Source: Palsa-513 sp050010595 (lineage in GTDB: Bacteria; Actinomycetota; Thermoleophilia; Solirubrobacterales; Solirubrobacteraceae). Taken from it: DNA of 64,000 nucleotides. The position numbers and the translations under genes were made by a program. Positions 38,562-47,733 of this stretch are shown here, piece after piece. A model generated the notes under the pieces. The model made no database searches and was not told where the DNA came from. It saw only the letters and a program-made list of their open reading frames with translations. Position 1 is the first letter of the stretch, and every line of letters begins with the position of its first letter. The stretch is from contig JBEKKS010000005.1 of the NCBI GenBank assembly GCA_050010595.1, forward strand, positions 248,001-312,000, in the 5' to 3' direction.

Positions 38562-39193
38562 CCGGTGGCTTGCTGGTGCGGTCCGCGCTTCCACTTCCAC
38601 ACGATGTACACCACGATCGCGGCGATCAGCGCCAGGCCGGCGTAATCGACGTAGTGCAGGTGGTTCTGCACCGAGTGGTAGCTCGAGCCGAGCTCGTAAC
38701 CGAGGATGCCCCAGCCGGCAATCCACGGCACGCCGCCGAGGGCGCTCAGGAGGACGAAGCGCACGTAGTCCATCCGCGCGGCACCGGCGGGAAACGACGT
38801 GTAGGCGCGCACGAGCGGCATGATGCGCGAGAGCGGCACCGCGGTCGCGCCGTAGCGCGTGAACCAGCGCTCGGCACGCGCGATCCGCTCGGGCGTGATG
38901 TGGACCTTCGCGCCATGGCGCTGGATCAGCTCCATCCGCCCGAAGTAGCCGATCGCGTAGGCGATCGAGGCGCCGGTCAGGTCGGCGAGCGCGCCGATGA
39001 TGATGATCTCGGGCAGCGAGAAGTGGCCGCGGTAGACGTCGTAGCCCGCGAACAGCATCACCGCCTCGGAGGAGACCGGGATGCCGGTCGAGCCGGCGAC
39101 GAGCAGCAGGAAGAGCCCCGGCATGCCGAGGTCCGTGATGATCTGCGTGATCAGGGTCACGAGCGAGCTCGTGACTGACGCGATCTCGTACAA
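38558..39193 (-). CDS. DedA-family membrane protein
   Basis: A 211-aa protein with the VTT/DedA core: GIPVSSEAVMLFAGYDVYRG, IGALADLTGASIAYAIGYFG, FTRYGATAVPLSRIMPLVRAYTS and AGAARMDYVRF. DedA proteins are implicated in flipping of undecaprenyl phosphate or other phospholipids, which would fit the coupled uppP gene. The TTG at 39193 or a GTG at 39160 may be the start. The gene is divergent from the next one with 29 bp between starts. Confidence 0.88.
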   Translation of the reverse strand: MYEIASVTSSLVTLITQIITDLGMPGLFLLLVAGSTGIPVSSEAVMLFAGYDVYRGHFSLPEIIIIGALADLTGASIAYAIGYFGRMELIQRHGAKVHITPERIARAERWFTRYGATAVPLSRIMPLVRAYTSFPAGAARMDYVRFVLLSALGGVPWIAGWGILGYELGSSYHSVQNHLHYVDYAGLALIAAIVVYIVWKWKRGPHQQATG

Positions 39194-39222
39194 GGCCGGC
39201 GAAGGGTAGCGTGCGCAGCACG

Positions 39223-40206
39223 ATGCGAGTGTGGATCGACCTGACGAACAGCCCGCACCCGCTCGTCCTGGCGCCCGTCGCGCAACGCCTGCGCGCGCGT
39301 GGCGATGAGGTGACGGTCACGGCGCGCGACTTCGCGCAGACCGTCGAGCTCGCACGTCGGCTCGGGCTCGAGCCGACGGTGATCGGCCGCCATCGCGGCG
39401 CGCGGCTCGCCGACAAGGCCGCCGGGCTCGTCTCGCGCTCGGTCGCGCTGACGCGCTGGGCGCGCGGGCGGCGCTTCGACTTCGCGCTGGGCCACGGCTC
39501 GAACGACGTCACTGTCGCGGCGGCCCTGCTGCGGATCCCGAGCGCGACGATGTTCGACTACGAGTGGGCTGCAGTTCAGCACAACGTCAACTGCCGCCTC
39601 GCGCGCAACGTCGTCGTGCCTGACGCGATCCCGTCGGTGCGCCTGGCGCGCTACGGCGCGGCCGGCAAGATCCGCGCCTATCCGGGACTGAAGGAGGAGT
39701 ACTACCTCGCGGACTTCGAGCCGTCCGACGACGTCCTCGCAGAGCTGGGTCTGGATCCGCGCGAGCCGATCGTCGTCGTGCGCACGCCGCCGGACGTCTC
39801 GCTCTACCACCGCTTCGAGAACGACCTCTTCGCCGGCGTGCTCGAGCGCACCCAGGGCGCCCAAACCGTCGTGCTGCCGCGTACCCCGGCCCAGCGCGAC
39901 GAGCTCGCGCGAGCCGGCGGCTTCATCGTGCCGGAGCGCGCGATCGACGCTCAGTCTTTGATCGCGCACGCGGATCTCGTGATCAGCGCGGGCGGCACGA
40001 TGAACCGTGAAGCGGTGGCGCTCGGCACGCCCGTCTTCACGACCTTCGAGGGGCGCATGGGGGCTGTCGACGAGCAGCTGATCGCGGCCGGCCGCCTGCG
40101 CCGTCTGAGCTCGCCGGCGCAGATCGAGATCGCCAAGCGTCCACCGTCGAGCGCGGACCGCATCCGCCGCGATCCGGCCCTTCTCGTCGAGCTGCTGCTC
40201 TGTTAG
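39223..40206 (+). CDS. DUF354 glycosyltransferase-like protein
   Basis: A 327-aa protein resembling GT-B glycosyltransferases or UDP-GlcNAc 2-epimerase folds: MRVWIDLTNSPHPLVLAPV, GHGSNDVTVAAALLRIPSAT, then VISAGGTMNREAVALGTPVF as the donor-binding region. DUF354 members occur in surface-polysaccharide loci of archaea and bacteria; the exact reaction is unknown. The ATG at 39223 is chosen; a GTG at 39211 is possible. It starts the polysaccharide region. Its stop overlaps the convergent GNAT stop. Confidence 0.82.
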   Translation: MRVWIDLTNSPHPLVLAPVAQRLRARGDEVTVTARDFAQTVELARRLGLEPTVIGRHRGARLADKAAGLVSRSVALTRWARGRRFDFALGHGSNDVTVAAALLRIPSATMFDYEWAAVQHNVNCRLARNVVVPDAIPSVRLARYGAAGKIRAYPGLKEEYYLADFEPSDDVLAELGLDPREPIVVVRTPPDVSLYHRFENDLFAGVLERTQGAQTVVLPRTPAQRDELARAGGFIVPERAIDAQSLIAHADLVISAGGTMNREAVALGTPVFTTFEGRMGAVDEQLIAAGRLRRLSSPAQIEIAKRPPSSADRIRRDPALLVELLLC

Positions 40207-40709
40207 TCGATCCAGTAGCGACGCCGTGCGGAGCCTTCGGGATTCGCACGCACGTCCTCGAGCACGCCGCCGTTACGCTCGATGACGCGCGCCGAGGCGA
40301 CGTTGTCCTCGTCGCAGGTGACGAGCACACGGTCGACGCCCTCAGCGCGCGCGATGACCAGGCCCTGCCGCAGGATCTCGCCCGCGTAGCCCCGCCGGCG
40401 GTGCTGAGGACGAACGCAGTAGCCGATGTGGCCACCGAGCTCGAGCAGGAAGTCGTTGAGCTCGTGGCGCACAGAGACGCGCCCGACCAGCTCGCGGCCG
40501 GCAAACGCGGCGAGAAAGGTCGATCGAACCCAACGCGCCGGCAGATCGATCCCGCGCTTGTAACGCTCGAGCTTGCGCAGGTAGACCTGCCAGCTTTCGC
40601 TCGGATCCCAATCGAGCAGGAACGCGAACCGATCCCCGTCTAGTTCGGCATGCGCGCGGCGGGCGTCGCCCTCGTCTTCGAGCCTTAGCGGACGCAGCCG
40701 AACCGTCAC
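40203..40709 (-). CDS. GNAT-family N-acetyltransferase
   Basis: A 168-aa acetyltransferase. LRPLRLEDEGDARRAHAELD opens the fold. GGHIGYCVRPQHRRRGYAGEI carries the acetyl-CoA pyrophosphate-binding RRRGYA motif, followed by VLVTCDEDNVASARVIERNG. Related to RimJ/RimL-like enzymes; the substrate is unknown. GTG start at 40709, with GAGAAT 6 nt upstream. Confidence 0.9.
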   Translation of the reverse strand: MTVRLRPLRLEDEGDARRAHAELDGDRFAFLLDWDPSESWQVYLRKLERYKRGIDLPARWVRSTFLAAFAGRELVGRVSVRHELNDFLLELGGHIGYCVRPQHRRRGYAGEILRQGLVIARAEGVDRVLVTCDEDNVASARVIERNGGVLEDVRANPEGSARRRYWID

Positions 40710-40715
40710 CCGCCA

Positions 40716-40721
40716 ATTCTC
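40716..40721 (-). promoter_or_regulatory. Possible leaderless -10 (GAGAAT) for the GNAT gene
   Basis: GAGAAT on the minus strand ends 6 nt before the GTG at 40709. Confidence 0.35.
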
Positions 40722-40782
40722 TCAGGGGTGGCTCGATCGACCTTCCGCGCGATCGCGGAATGCTTGTGGTGGGCGCTGGCCC

Positions 40783-40788
40783 TAGAAT
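40783..40788 (+). promoter_or_regulatory. Possible leaderless -10 (TAGAAT) for the nucleotide-sugar dehydratase
   Basis: TAGAAT lies 7 nt before the ATG at 40796, the spacing expected when transcription begins at the start codon. Confidence 0.5.
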
Positions 40789-40795
40789 CGACACG

Positions 40796-42694
40796 ATGGG
40801 CCGACGGTTTCGTTCGGCGACGTTCCGGCTTCATCGCTATTCGCTGCCCCAGCTCGTGGTCGACGCCGGCCTCGTCGCGCTGGCGTATTACCTGGGCTAT
40901 CTGTTCAGGCTCGACACGTTCGGCGGGCACTACCACCAGTACGGCGCGCTGTTCGATCGCACGCTGCCGTGGGTCGTCGTGGGCAGCGCGCTGCTGCTGA
41001 CGCTCGGCGGGGTCTACGAGCGCCGCTGGCGTTACACGACGCAACGCGACCTCGAGAGCCTGCTGCGCCTTCTGGTCCTCGACACGATCCTGCTCGTCGC
41101 GGGGGTGGCGATCTTCCGTCCCTCCGGTGCGCTGAATCCTCCGCACGGCGCTGTCCTGCTCTACTTCCTGCTCTGCGTCGCCTTCCTCGCCGGCGTGCGT
41201 CTGCTCGCCCGCTCGCTGCACGACCGGCGGCTGCGCGGCTTCCGCTCACGACGCGACGCGCGCGCGGTCCTGATCGTTGGCGCAGGCGACGGCGGGCGGC
41301 TCGTGCTGCGCGAGCTGCTGCGCAACGCCTCGCTCGGTCTGAGCCCCGTGGGCTTCATCGACGACGACCCGCTCAAGCGGCGGCTGCGGCTCGACGGGGT
41401 GCGCGTGCGCGGCACGACCGCCGAGCTTCCGCGGATCCTCGACGAGTCCGAGCCCGACGAGGTGATCATCGCGATCCCGTCGGCACCGGGCGAGCTGCGG
41501 ATGCGCGTCGTGACCGCCTGCCGCGAGCGCGGAATCCCGGTGCGCACGCTGCCGACCGTCTTCGAGCTCTTGCGCGGCAGCATCGACCTGACGCGCCAGG
41601 TGCGCAGCGTCCAGGTCGAGGACGTGCTCGGGCGTGAGCCGGTGCTGATGGAGCTGGAGCGAGTCGGCGCCTACCTGCGCGGCAAGGTCGTGCTCGTCAC
41701 CGGCGCGGGTGGGTCGATCGGCTCCGAGCTGTGCCGCCAGATCACGCGTGTCGGCGCGCGCCGGATCGTGCTCGTCGATCATGCGGAGGACAACATCTTC
41801 GCCATCCAGCGCGAGCTGCTCGAGGATCGCCACGTCCATCCCGACTTGCTCGTCCCGGTGCTCGCCGACGTCAAGGAGGAGGAGCGGATGCGCGAGGTGT
41901 TCGGTGAACAGCGCCCGCAGATCGTCTTCCATGCCGCTGCCTACAAGCATGTCGGCCTGCTCGAGCTCAACCCGGTCGAGGCGATCCACAACAACACGAT
42001 CGGCACGCGTGTCGTCGCCGCGGTAGCCGGTGACCTTGGCGCCGAGGCCTTCGTGCTGATCTCGACCGACAAGGCGGTAGTGCCGGCGACCGTGATGGGG
42101 GCGTCGAAGGCGCTTGCCGAGTGCGCCGTCGAGATTGCCCAGAAACGCTACCCGGCGACTCGTTTCATGGCGGTCCGGTTCGGCAACGTGCTGGGCTCCT
42201 CTGGGAGCGTCGTGCCGATCTTCCGCCGTCAGATAGCTGCGGGTGGTCCCGTGACCGTCACGGACGAGCGGATGACGCGGTTCTTCATGACGATCCCGGA
42301 GGCGGTTCAGCTCGTGATCCGCTCTGGCTCGCTCGGCGCTGGTGGCGAGGTCTTCGTGCTCGACATGGGCGAGCCCGTGTCGATCATGGAGCTCGCGCGC
42401 CAGATGATCCAGCTGTCCGGCCTCGAGCCGGAGACCGACATCGCGATCGACGTGATCGGCGCGCGGCCCGGCGAGAAGCTCCACGAGGAGCTCTTCAACC
42501 CGTTCGAGCGCCAGCAGCTGACGCCGGCCGAGAAGATCTGGATCGCGCAGCGCGACCCGCTCCAGAGCGAGCATTTCGAGGAGGTCTTCGACGAGGTGTC
42601 GCTGCTTGTGCTCGAGGGCGATGCGGCCGGCTTGGCGGCCAAGGTCGCGCAGCTGACATCGATGCGGGCGCAACCCCGTACCGCCGAGCCTTAG
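40796..42694 (+). CDS. Membrane-bound nucleoside-diphosphate-sugar 4,6-dehydratase (CapD/PglF type)
   Basis: A 632-aa protein. Four N-terminal membrane helices (~17-125) are followed by a Rossmann domain (VLIVGAGDGGRLVLREL) and the main SDR domain with VTGAGGSIGSELCRQI, HAAAYKHVGLLELNP, STDKAV, MGASKALAE and RFGNVLGSSGSVVPIF. It resembles WbpM/PglF/CapD enzymes that make UDP-4-keto-6-deoxy sugars for surface glycans. The ATG at 40796 is preferred to an upstream ATG because of the leaderless-type promoter. Confidence 0.93.
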   Translation: MGRRFRSATFRLHRYSLPQLVVDAGLVALAYYLGYLFRLDTFGGHYHQYGALFDRTLPWVVVGSALLLTLGGVYERRWRYTTQRDLESLLRLLVLDTILLVAGVAIFRPSGALNPPHGAVLLYFLLCVAFLAGVRLLARSLHDRRLRGFRSRRDARAVLIVGAGDGGRLVLRELLRNASLGLSPVGFIDDDPLKRRLRLDGVRVRGTTAELPRILDESEPDEVIIAIPSAPGELRMRVVTACRERGIPVRTLPTVFELLRGSIDLTRQVRSVQVEDVLGREPVLMELERVGAYLRGKVVLVTGAGGSIGSELCRQITRVGARRIVLVDHAEDNIFAIQRELLEDRHVHPDLLVPVLADVKEEERMREVFGEQRPQIVFHAAAYKHVGLLELNPVEAIHNNTIGTRVVAAVAGDLGAEAFVLISTDKAVVPATVMGASKALAECAVEIAQKRYPATRFMAVRFGNVLGSSGSVVPIFRRQIAAGGPVTVTDERMTRFFMTIPEAVQLVIRSGSLGAGGEVFVLDMGEPVSIMELARQMIQLSGLEPETDIAIDVIGARPGEKLHEELFNPFERQQLTPAEKIWIAQRDPLQSEHFEEVFDEVSLLVLEGDAAGLAAKVAQLTSMRAQPRTAEP

Positions 42695-42706
42695 ACTGCG
42701 CCGCCA

Positions 42707-44224
42707 ATGGTCTCCGTGCTTGCGCTCTCGATCAACGGTGGCATCAAGACGGTCGGCGCCTACGCCGGCATCGCCGCGGTTGTCGCCCTCGCCCTGCTCG
42801 CCCTGCTCTATTTCGCGCAGGCGCGCGAGCTGAAGCTACTGCGCGATTGGGTCGAGCGGGAGTCCGCGCGCCGCAGCGCGCCACCACCACCGGTGCCGTC
42901 GCCGCCCGTCGTGGCGCCGATGCGCGTAGCGCCCGTGCCGATCGCCCCGGCCGCCCCTGGCGCCGCCGCACCGGTCGTCACGACGGTCGAGGGCGTGCGT
43001 CGCGTGCCGATACCGGCCGGCGCGGCGACCGAGGTCGTCCCGCCGGCCACGCCGCCGGCCTCGCCCGATGCGACCACAGTCGGCGGGATCGTTCCCGCGC
43101 CCGAGCCCGCTGCTGCGCCGGTGGCGACCGGGGCAACCGCCGTCGCGCCGCAGGTCCCCCCAACCCCGCCGCTGCCGCGCCTGATCGCCGAGAGCGTGCC
43201 TGGGCAGGCGAGCGGCACGGTTCATGAGCTCGGGGACGGCGTCCTGATCGGTCGCGGCAAGGTCGCGAGCGTCCGCCTCAGCGACCCGCTCGCCTCAGCC
43301 CGCCACGCGCGGATCGCCCAGCAGGGCGAGCAGTACGTGCTCGAGGATCTCGGTTCCACAAACGGGACGTTTCTCAACGGCGTTCTGCTGAGCGCGCCGG
43401 CGCCGCTCAGCGAGGGCGACAAGATCCGCCTCGGCGGGAGCCAGTTCGTCTTCGCAACCGCGCCCGACGGCGACGGCGACGGCGGCAACGTTCCCGAGCC
43501 GCCCGCGCCTCAGCTGCCGCCGAGACCCGCCGCCGTGCCGCTCCTTGCCACGCCTGCGCCGGAGCGCGCGATCGAGCTCGACCACGAAGCCCTTGGTGAG
43601 GAGCCGTCGCCCGTACCGCTGCCGGCGCAGCGCAGGCGCCTGCGGCGCCCGTTCGCGCACGATACGCAGCTCGGGTCCGACGACGCGCCACGCCTGCCGC
43701 CACCGCCCGAGACGGAGCGTACGGATGGTGGCCGCGGCGCCGGCCGCTTCGCGCTGCTCGCGCTCGTCGTCGTGATGCTCGCCGTTGTCGCAGTCGTGAT
43801 CGTCGAGCTCGGGGGCGGGACGAAGCCAAACCACACGCCGCCTGCCGCCCACAGCACGCGCACGGGCGTCTCGACCGGCACGGGCGCTGCCGCAAGCAAG
43901 CCTGCCGCGAAGACACCGAGCGCGCCGTCACCAGCGTCGGTGACCGTCGCGGTCCTCAACGCCACGGGCCGCTCCGGCCTCGCGGCGACGGTCTCCTCGA
44001 CGCTCAGCACCGACGGCTACGCGAAGGGCGCGGTAGCCGATGCGCCGGCATCGGCCGCCACGACCACAGTCGGCTACGAGCCCGGGAAGAAGGCCGCTGC
44101 GCTCGAGGTCGCACGAACGCTCGGCCTGCCCGCGAGCGACGCCGTCCCCGTAACGAGTGCCGCGGCGGCAGCCGCCGGTACGGCGCAGGTCGTTGTCTCC
44201 CTCGGCTCCGACTACCGGGGCTGA
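42707..44224 (+). CDS. Membrane protein with FHA and LytR C-terminal domains
   Basis: A 505-aa protein. A membrane helix (~15-38) is followed by a Pro/Ala-rich linker and an FHA domain (~165-245; VLIGRGKVASVRLSD, SARHARI, LGSTNGTFLN). A second membrane helix (~345-367) and a Ser/Thr-rich segment lead to a C-terminal LytR_C-type domain (VAVLNATGRSGLAATVSSTL ... VVSLGSDYRG). The FHA part would be cytoplasmic and read kinase phosphorylation, while LytR_C lies outside, linking kinase signalling to polysaccharide attachment. ATG at 42707, 12 bp after the dehydratase. Confidence 0.85.
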   Translation: MVSVLALSINGGIKTVGAYAGIAAVVALALLALLYFAQARELKLLRDWVERESARRSAPPPPVPSPPVVAPMRVAPVPIAPAAPGAAAPVVTTVEGVRRVPIPAGAATEVVPPATPPASPDATTVGGIVPAPEPAAAPVATGATAVAPQVPPTPPLPRLIAESVPGQASGTVHELGDGVLIGRGKVASVRLSDPLASARHARIAQQGEQYVLEDLGSTNGTFLNGVLLSAPAPLSEGDKIRLGGSQFVFATAPDGDGDGGNVPEPPAPQLPPRPAAVPLLATPAPERAIELDHEALGEEPSPVPLPAQRRRLRRPFAHDTQLGSDDAPRLPPPPETERTDGGRGAGRFALLALVVVMLAVVAVVIVELGGGTKPNHTPPAAHSTRTGVSTGTGAAASKPAAKTPSAPSPASVTVAVLNATGRSGLAATVSSTLSTDGYAKGAVADAPASAATTTVGYEPGKKAAALEVARTLGLPASDAVPVTSAAAAAAGTAQVVVSLGSDYRG

Positions 44225-44242
44225 GGATCCACGGCAGAATGA

Positions 44243-44710
44243 GTGGACACGCCCAGCGACTCGTCAGAGCTCGCCACTGATTCTGAAGTGGATCCTGATC
44301 GCGCGATTGCGACGCGCCCGGCCCGCATCATCGTCGTGCTGCTCGCGATCGCGGCCGCGGGCGCGCTGCTCGCCGCGCAGCATTTGAAGGGACGCCAGCC
44401 GCTGCTGGACTCCGCAGTCTGGCGTCCACCAGCGGGCGTGTTCGAGCCGCAGAACGGCCCTGCGACAGTGAGCTTCAAGCCGTACTACGCCGACACGTTG
44501 ACGGTGTCGGTTGTGCACGACGGCAAGCTCGTGGCCGTGATCGGCCGTGACTACCGGGACCGCGCCTACCAGCGCAGCGCGACATTCGCCTGGAACGGAC
44601 GCACCGCTACGGGCAGGCGCGCCGCGCCGGGCGACTACCAGGTGGAGGTCCATTTCCAACGGCTTGACCGCACGACGCTGGTCCCCTCGGTCGAGTTCGA
44701 GATCAAATGA
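44243..44710 (+). CDS. Membrane-anchored FlgD-Ig-like protein
   Basis: A 155-aa protein: an acidic N-terminus, a membrane helix (IIVVLLAIAAAGALLAA) and an extracytoplasmic beta domain ending in the FlgD Ig-like pattern FAWNGRTATGRRAAPGDYQ, then VEVHFQRLD. Function is unknown; its place between the FHA/LytR_C gene and the polymerase suggests a structural or assembly role. GTG start at 44243; the stop overlaps the next ATG (ATGA). Confidence 0.72.
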   Translation: MDTPSDSSELATDSEVDPDRAIATRPARIIVVLLAIAAAGALLAAQHLKGRQPLLDSAVWRPPAGVFEPQNGPATVSFKPYYADTLTVSVVHDGKLVAVIGRDYRDRAYQRSATFAWNGRTATGRRAAPGDYQVEVHFQRLDRTTLVPSVEFEIK

Positions 44711-46173
44711 CGCACGACCTCGAGCGCGCCGGCCTTGTCGTGCTCGCGCTGCTGGCTGGCGCGCTGCTCGCGCTGCCGCTGACGCGCACGCGGCGCGCCG
44801 GGCTGCTCGGCGCAACCCTCGGTCTGGCGCCGCTCCTGCTGGCGCTAACGCTCTGGCACAACCCGAAGCTTGCGACGCTCCACCACCACCCGGCGCGTGG
44901 GCTCGCGGCGATCGCCGGAGTGCTCGTCGTCGTTGCCGCGCTCGCGTTCCTGCTGGACCGCAAGCCTCTGCTCCTGCCGCTGCTCGCGTTGCTTGCGCTG
45001 CCGTTCCGCGTTCCCCTCGGCAGCGTCTCCGATGGCCTGCTGATTCCGCTCTACGCCGTGATCGCCGCCGGAGCCATCGTTGCGATAGTGCGCGGCGAGG
45101 GCGAGCGCCGCGCGCCCCAGGCGCTCGAGCGCGTCCTGGCTGTCGCGCTCGTCCTCTACGCGGCCCAGGCGGTCTACTCGCCGAGCGCCGGCTTGACGAA
45201 GGCGGTCGAGAACGCCGGTTTCTTCTATGTCCCGTTCGCGCTGCTCTACCTGCTGCTGCGCGAGCTCGATTGGGTGCCCGAGCTGCGCCGGCGCGCGTTC
45301 CAGCTGCTGCTGGCGCTCGGCGCGCTGTTCGCCTTTGTCGGGCTCGGCGAGCTCGCGGATCACAGCCACCTGCTGTTCAACCGCGGCCTCGACCAGGACG
45401 CCTACTTCATCCGCATCAACTCGCTCTTCTACGACCCGAACGTCTACGGGCGCTATCTCGCGTTGACGATGATCCTGCTCGCTTGCGCATTGCTCGGCGA
45501 GCGGCGCCAGCGCGTGCTCGCCGCCGGCGCCGCGCTGCTCGCGCTCCTCTGGGCGGGCCTGCTCGTCAGTCTCTCGGAGTCGGCGATCATCGCGCTGCTC
45601 GCGGGGCTTGCCGTCATCTGGGTGACGAGCGCGCGTCGTCCGGGCCGCGCCGCGCTGGCGCTCGCGGTCGCGCTGGCCTTGGCCGTCGCGCTCGCGTTTG
45701 CCCTCGTGCGCGGCTCGATCCCGACGGACCTCGGCGGCACGAGCGGCTCGCTCTCGAACGCGACGAGCGGGCGCACGTCGCTCGTCTCCGAGGGCGTCGA
45801 TTTGTTTGCCGACCGCCCGCTGGAGGGGTTCGGCTCCGGATCCTTTGCGACCGAGTACGACACCCACATCTCGCACCGCCCGAGCGGCTTCGAGCATCAC
45901 GAGCACCTGCCCTATCAGCAGCCGACGACCTCCGACTCACACACGACGCCGGTCACGATCGCGGCCGAGCAGGGCCTGATCGGGATCGTCGTCTACGCGG
46001 CGCTGCTCGTCGCCGGCTTCGGCGCCGTGCGCCGCAGGCCCTTGCTGCTCGCGCTCTTCACCGCGCTCGTCGTCGACACGCTCTTCTACGCCGACTTCCT
46101 CGAGGACCCCGCGACCTGGGTCATCCTCGCCGTCGCCTGCTCGCGAGCGCCCACGCAGACAGCGCCTACCTAG
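44707..46173 (+). CDS. O-antigen ligase/polymerase family membrane protein
   Basis: A 488-aa polytopic protein with about 11-12 hydrophobic helices. A large periplasmic-type loop after residue ~330 contains SLSNATSGRTSLVSEGVDLF and HHEHLPYQQPTTSDSHTTPV, typical of the Wzy/WaaL (O-antigen ligase) family. It likely polymerises or transfers lipid-linked glycan on the outer face of the membrane. Followed immediately by a flippase gene. Confidence 0.88.
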   Translation: MTHDLERAGLVVLALLAGALLALPLTRTRRAGLLGATLGLAPLLLALTLWHNPKLATLHHHPARGLAAIAGVLVVVAALAFLLDRKPLLLPLLALLALPFRVPLGSVSDGLLIPLYAVIAAGAIVAIVRGEGERRAPQALERVLAVALVLYAAQAVYSPSAGLTKAVENAGFFYVPFALLYLLLRELDWVPELRRRAFQLLLALGALFAFVGLGELADHSHLLFNRGLDQDAYFIRINSLFYDPNVYGRYLALTMILLACALLGERRQRVLAAGAALLALLWAGLLVSLSESAIIALLAGLAVIWVTSARRPGRAALALAVALALAVALAFALVRGSIPTDLGGTSGSLSNATSGRTSLVSEGVDLFADRPLEGFGSGSFATEYDTHISHRPSGFEHHEHLPYQQPTTSDSHTTPVTIAAEQGLIGIVVYAALLVAGFGAVRRRPLLLALFTALVVDTLFYADFLEDPATWVILAVACSRAPTQTAPT

Positions 46174-46174
46174 C

Positions 46175-47641
46175 GTGTTCGCCTACCTGAAGCGGCTCGT
46201 GACCGCGGGCCTCGCCTACCAGGCCGGCGACATCCTCTCCAAGGGGGCTGCGCTCGTCACGCTGCCGCTCTACACGCGCTATGTCGCGCGCACGCAGTAC
46301 GGCTACGCGGAGGCGCTGCTGACCGGCGTGATCCTGCTCTCGATCGTGCTGCGGCTCGGGATCGGCGAGGCGTTCATCCGCTTCTACTACGACGACGAGG
46401 ACGCCGCGCGCCGCGACCGGATCGCCGCCGGTGCGGTCGTGCTGAGCGCGACGACGACGACGCTCGCCGCGCTCGCCGGGCTAGCGCTCGCCGGACCGCT
46501 TTCGCGCGCGCTGATCGGCCCGCGCACCGTGACGCTGTTCGACGTCGCGGTGCTGGGGCTGTGGGCGTTCACGAACCTCGAGATCGCCTACGCGCTCTTG
46601 CGCGCCGACGAGCGCAAGGGCGCGTACATGAAGGCGTCGCTCGCCGACGTCTCGCTGTCGATCCCGCTGATGGTCTGGCTCGTCGTCTTCGAGCACGACC
46701 AGGCGACCGGGCTGCTGCTCGGCAACTACGCCGCCTCGACGCTGATCCTGTTCGGCCTGTGGTGGAGCGAGCGGGCGCGCCTGCGGCGCGGGGCGGGCGG
46801 GATCGCGCACTCGGGGATGCGCGCGATGCTCCACTTCGGCCTGCCGACGGTGCCCGCCGACGCCTCGGTCTACGCGCTGCAGGTCGCCGACCGCTGGTAC
46901 CTGCTGCGCGACTACTCCTCGGTCGCCGCCGGCGTCTATGCGATTGCGGCGAAGCTCGCGACGGTCGTCTTCGTCTTCGTGCGCGGCTTCCAGTACGCCT
47001 GGCCGCCGCTGGCCTACTCGGTCGAGGACGACGAGGTCGCCGGCCGGCTCTATGCGACGGTCACGACCTACTACGTGCTCGCGACGGGGATCGTGGTTGC
47101 CGGCGTCGCGCTGTTCGCCCGCTGGGGCGTGCAGATCCTCTACCACTCCTACTACGGCGCCTATCGTGCGATCCCCTGGCTCGCGCTCGGCTGGTCGCTC
47201 TATGGCCTCTACCTGATCTTCATCGTCATCTCGGGCCGCGCGCGGCGCACCCGCCGCAACCTGCCCGCGGCGTTCGTCGGGCTTGCGGTCAACGTCGGCT
47301 GCCTGTTTCTGCTCGTGCCGCGCTTCGGAATCGCCGGCGCCGGGATCGCGCTCGCGATCGCCTACGCGGCGATGATCGTCGCGATCCACCTTCTCACGCG
47401 CCACTTGTTCGAGGTCCGCTTCGAATGGGGCCGGTTGGCGAGGCTCGTCCTGATCTTGGGTGCGGTCTCTGTTCTAGGAGACGTGTTCTTCCCGACGCAT
47501 GGTCTTTACGGGTTCCTGTTGCGGGGCGCTGCCTGGTGCCTGATCTTCCCGCTGCTCTGGGCAGCGGGCTTCTTCCACGCGGCGGAGCTAGCGCGCGCGC
47601 GCTCGCTCGCGGAACGGGTCTTGCGCAGGAGCGCTCGCTAA
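46175..47641 (+). CDS. Polysaccharide flippase (Wzx/MATE-like)
   Basis: A 488-aa protein with about 12-14 membrane helices. The N-terminal YQAGDILSKGAALVTLPLYT, then FGLPTVPADASVYALQVADR and IPWLALGWSLYGLYLI, match the MurJ/Wzx polysaccharide-transport family that flips undecaprenyl-linked repeat units. GTG start one base after the preceding stop, so it is in operon with the polymerase. Confidence 0.9.
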   Translation: MFAYLKRLVTAGLAYQAGDILSKGAALVTLPLYTRYVARTQYGYAEALLTGVILLSIVLRLGIGEAFIRFYYDDEDAARRDRIAAGAVVLSATTTTLAALAGLALAGPLSRALIGPRTVTLFDVAVLGLWAFTNLEIAYALLRADERKGAYMKASLADVSLSIPLMVWLVVFEHDQATGLLLGNYAASTLILFGLWWSERARLRRGAGGIAHSGMRAMLHFGLPTVPADASVYALQVADRWYLLRDYSSVAAGVYAIAAKLATVVFVFVRGFQYAWPPLAYSVEDDEVAGRLYATVTTYYVLATGIVVAGVALFARWGVQILYHSYYGAYRAIPWLALGWSLYGLYLIFIVISGRARRTRRNLPAAFVGLAVNVGCLFLLVPRFGIAGAGIALAIAYAAMIVAIHLLTRHLFEVRFEWGRLARLVLILGAVSVLGDVFFPTHGLYGFLLRGAAWCLIFPLLWAAGFFHAAELARARSLAERVLRRSAR

Positions 47642-47724
47642 GCGGGCCAAGTCAGACAGCGAGGAGGCCCGACCAGCACGCCGTCGCCTCATCGCCGCGG
47701 TCAGAGGAGGGCCCCCGCAGCCGC

Positions 47725-47730
47725 TAGCAT
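47725..47730 (+). promoter_or_regulatory. Possible leaderless -10 (TAGCAT) for the glycosidase gene
   Basis: TAGCAT lies 3 nt before the ATG at 47734 and 6 nt before the GTG at 47737; the latter spacing fits a leaderless GTG start. Confidence 0.4.
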
Positions 47731-47733
47731 CGA

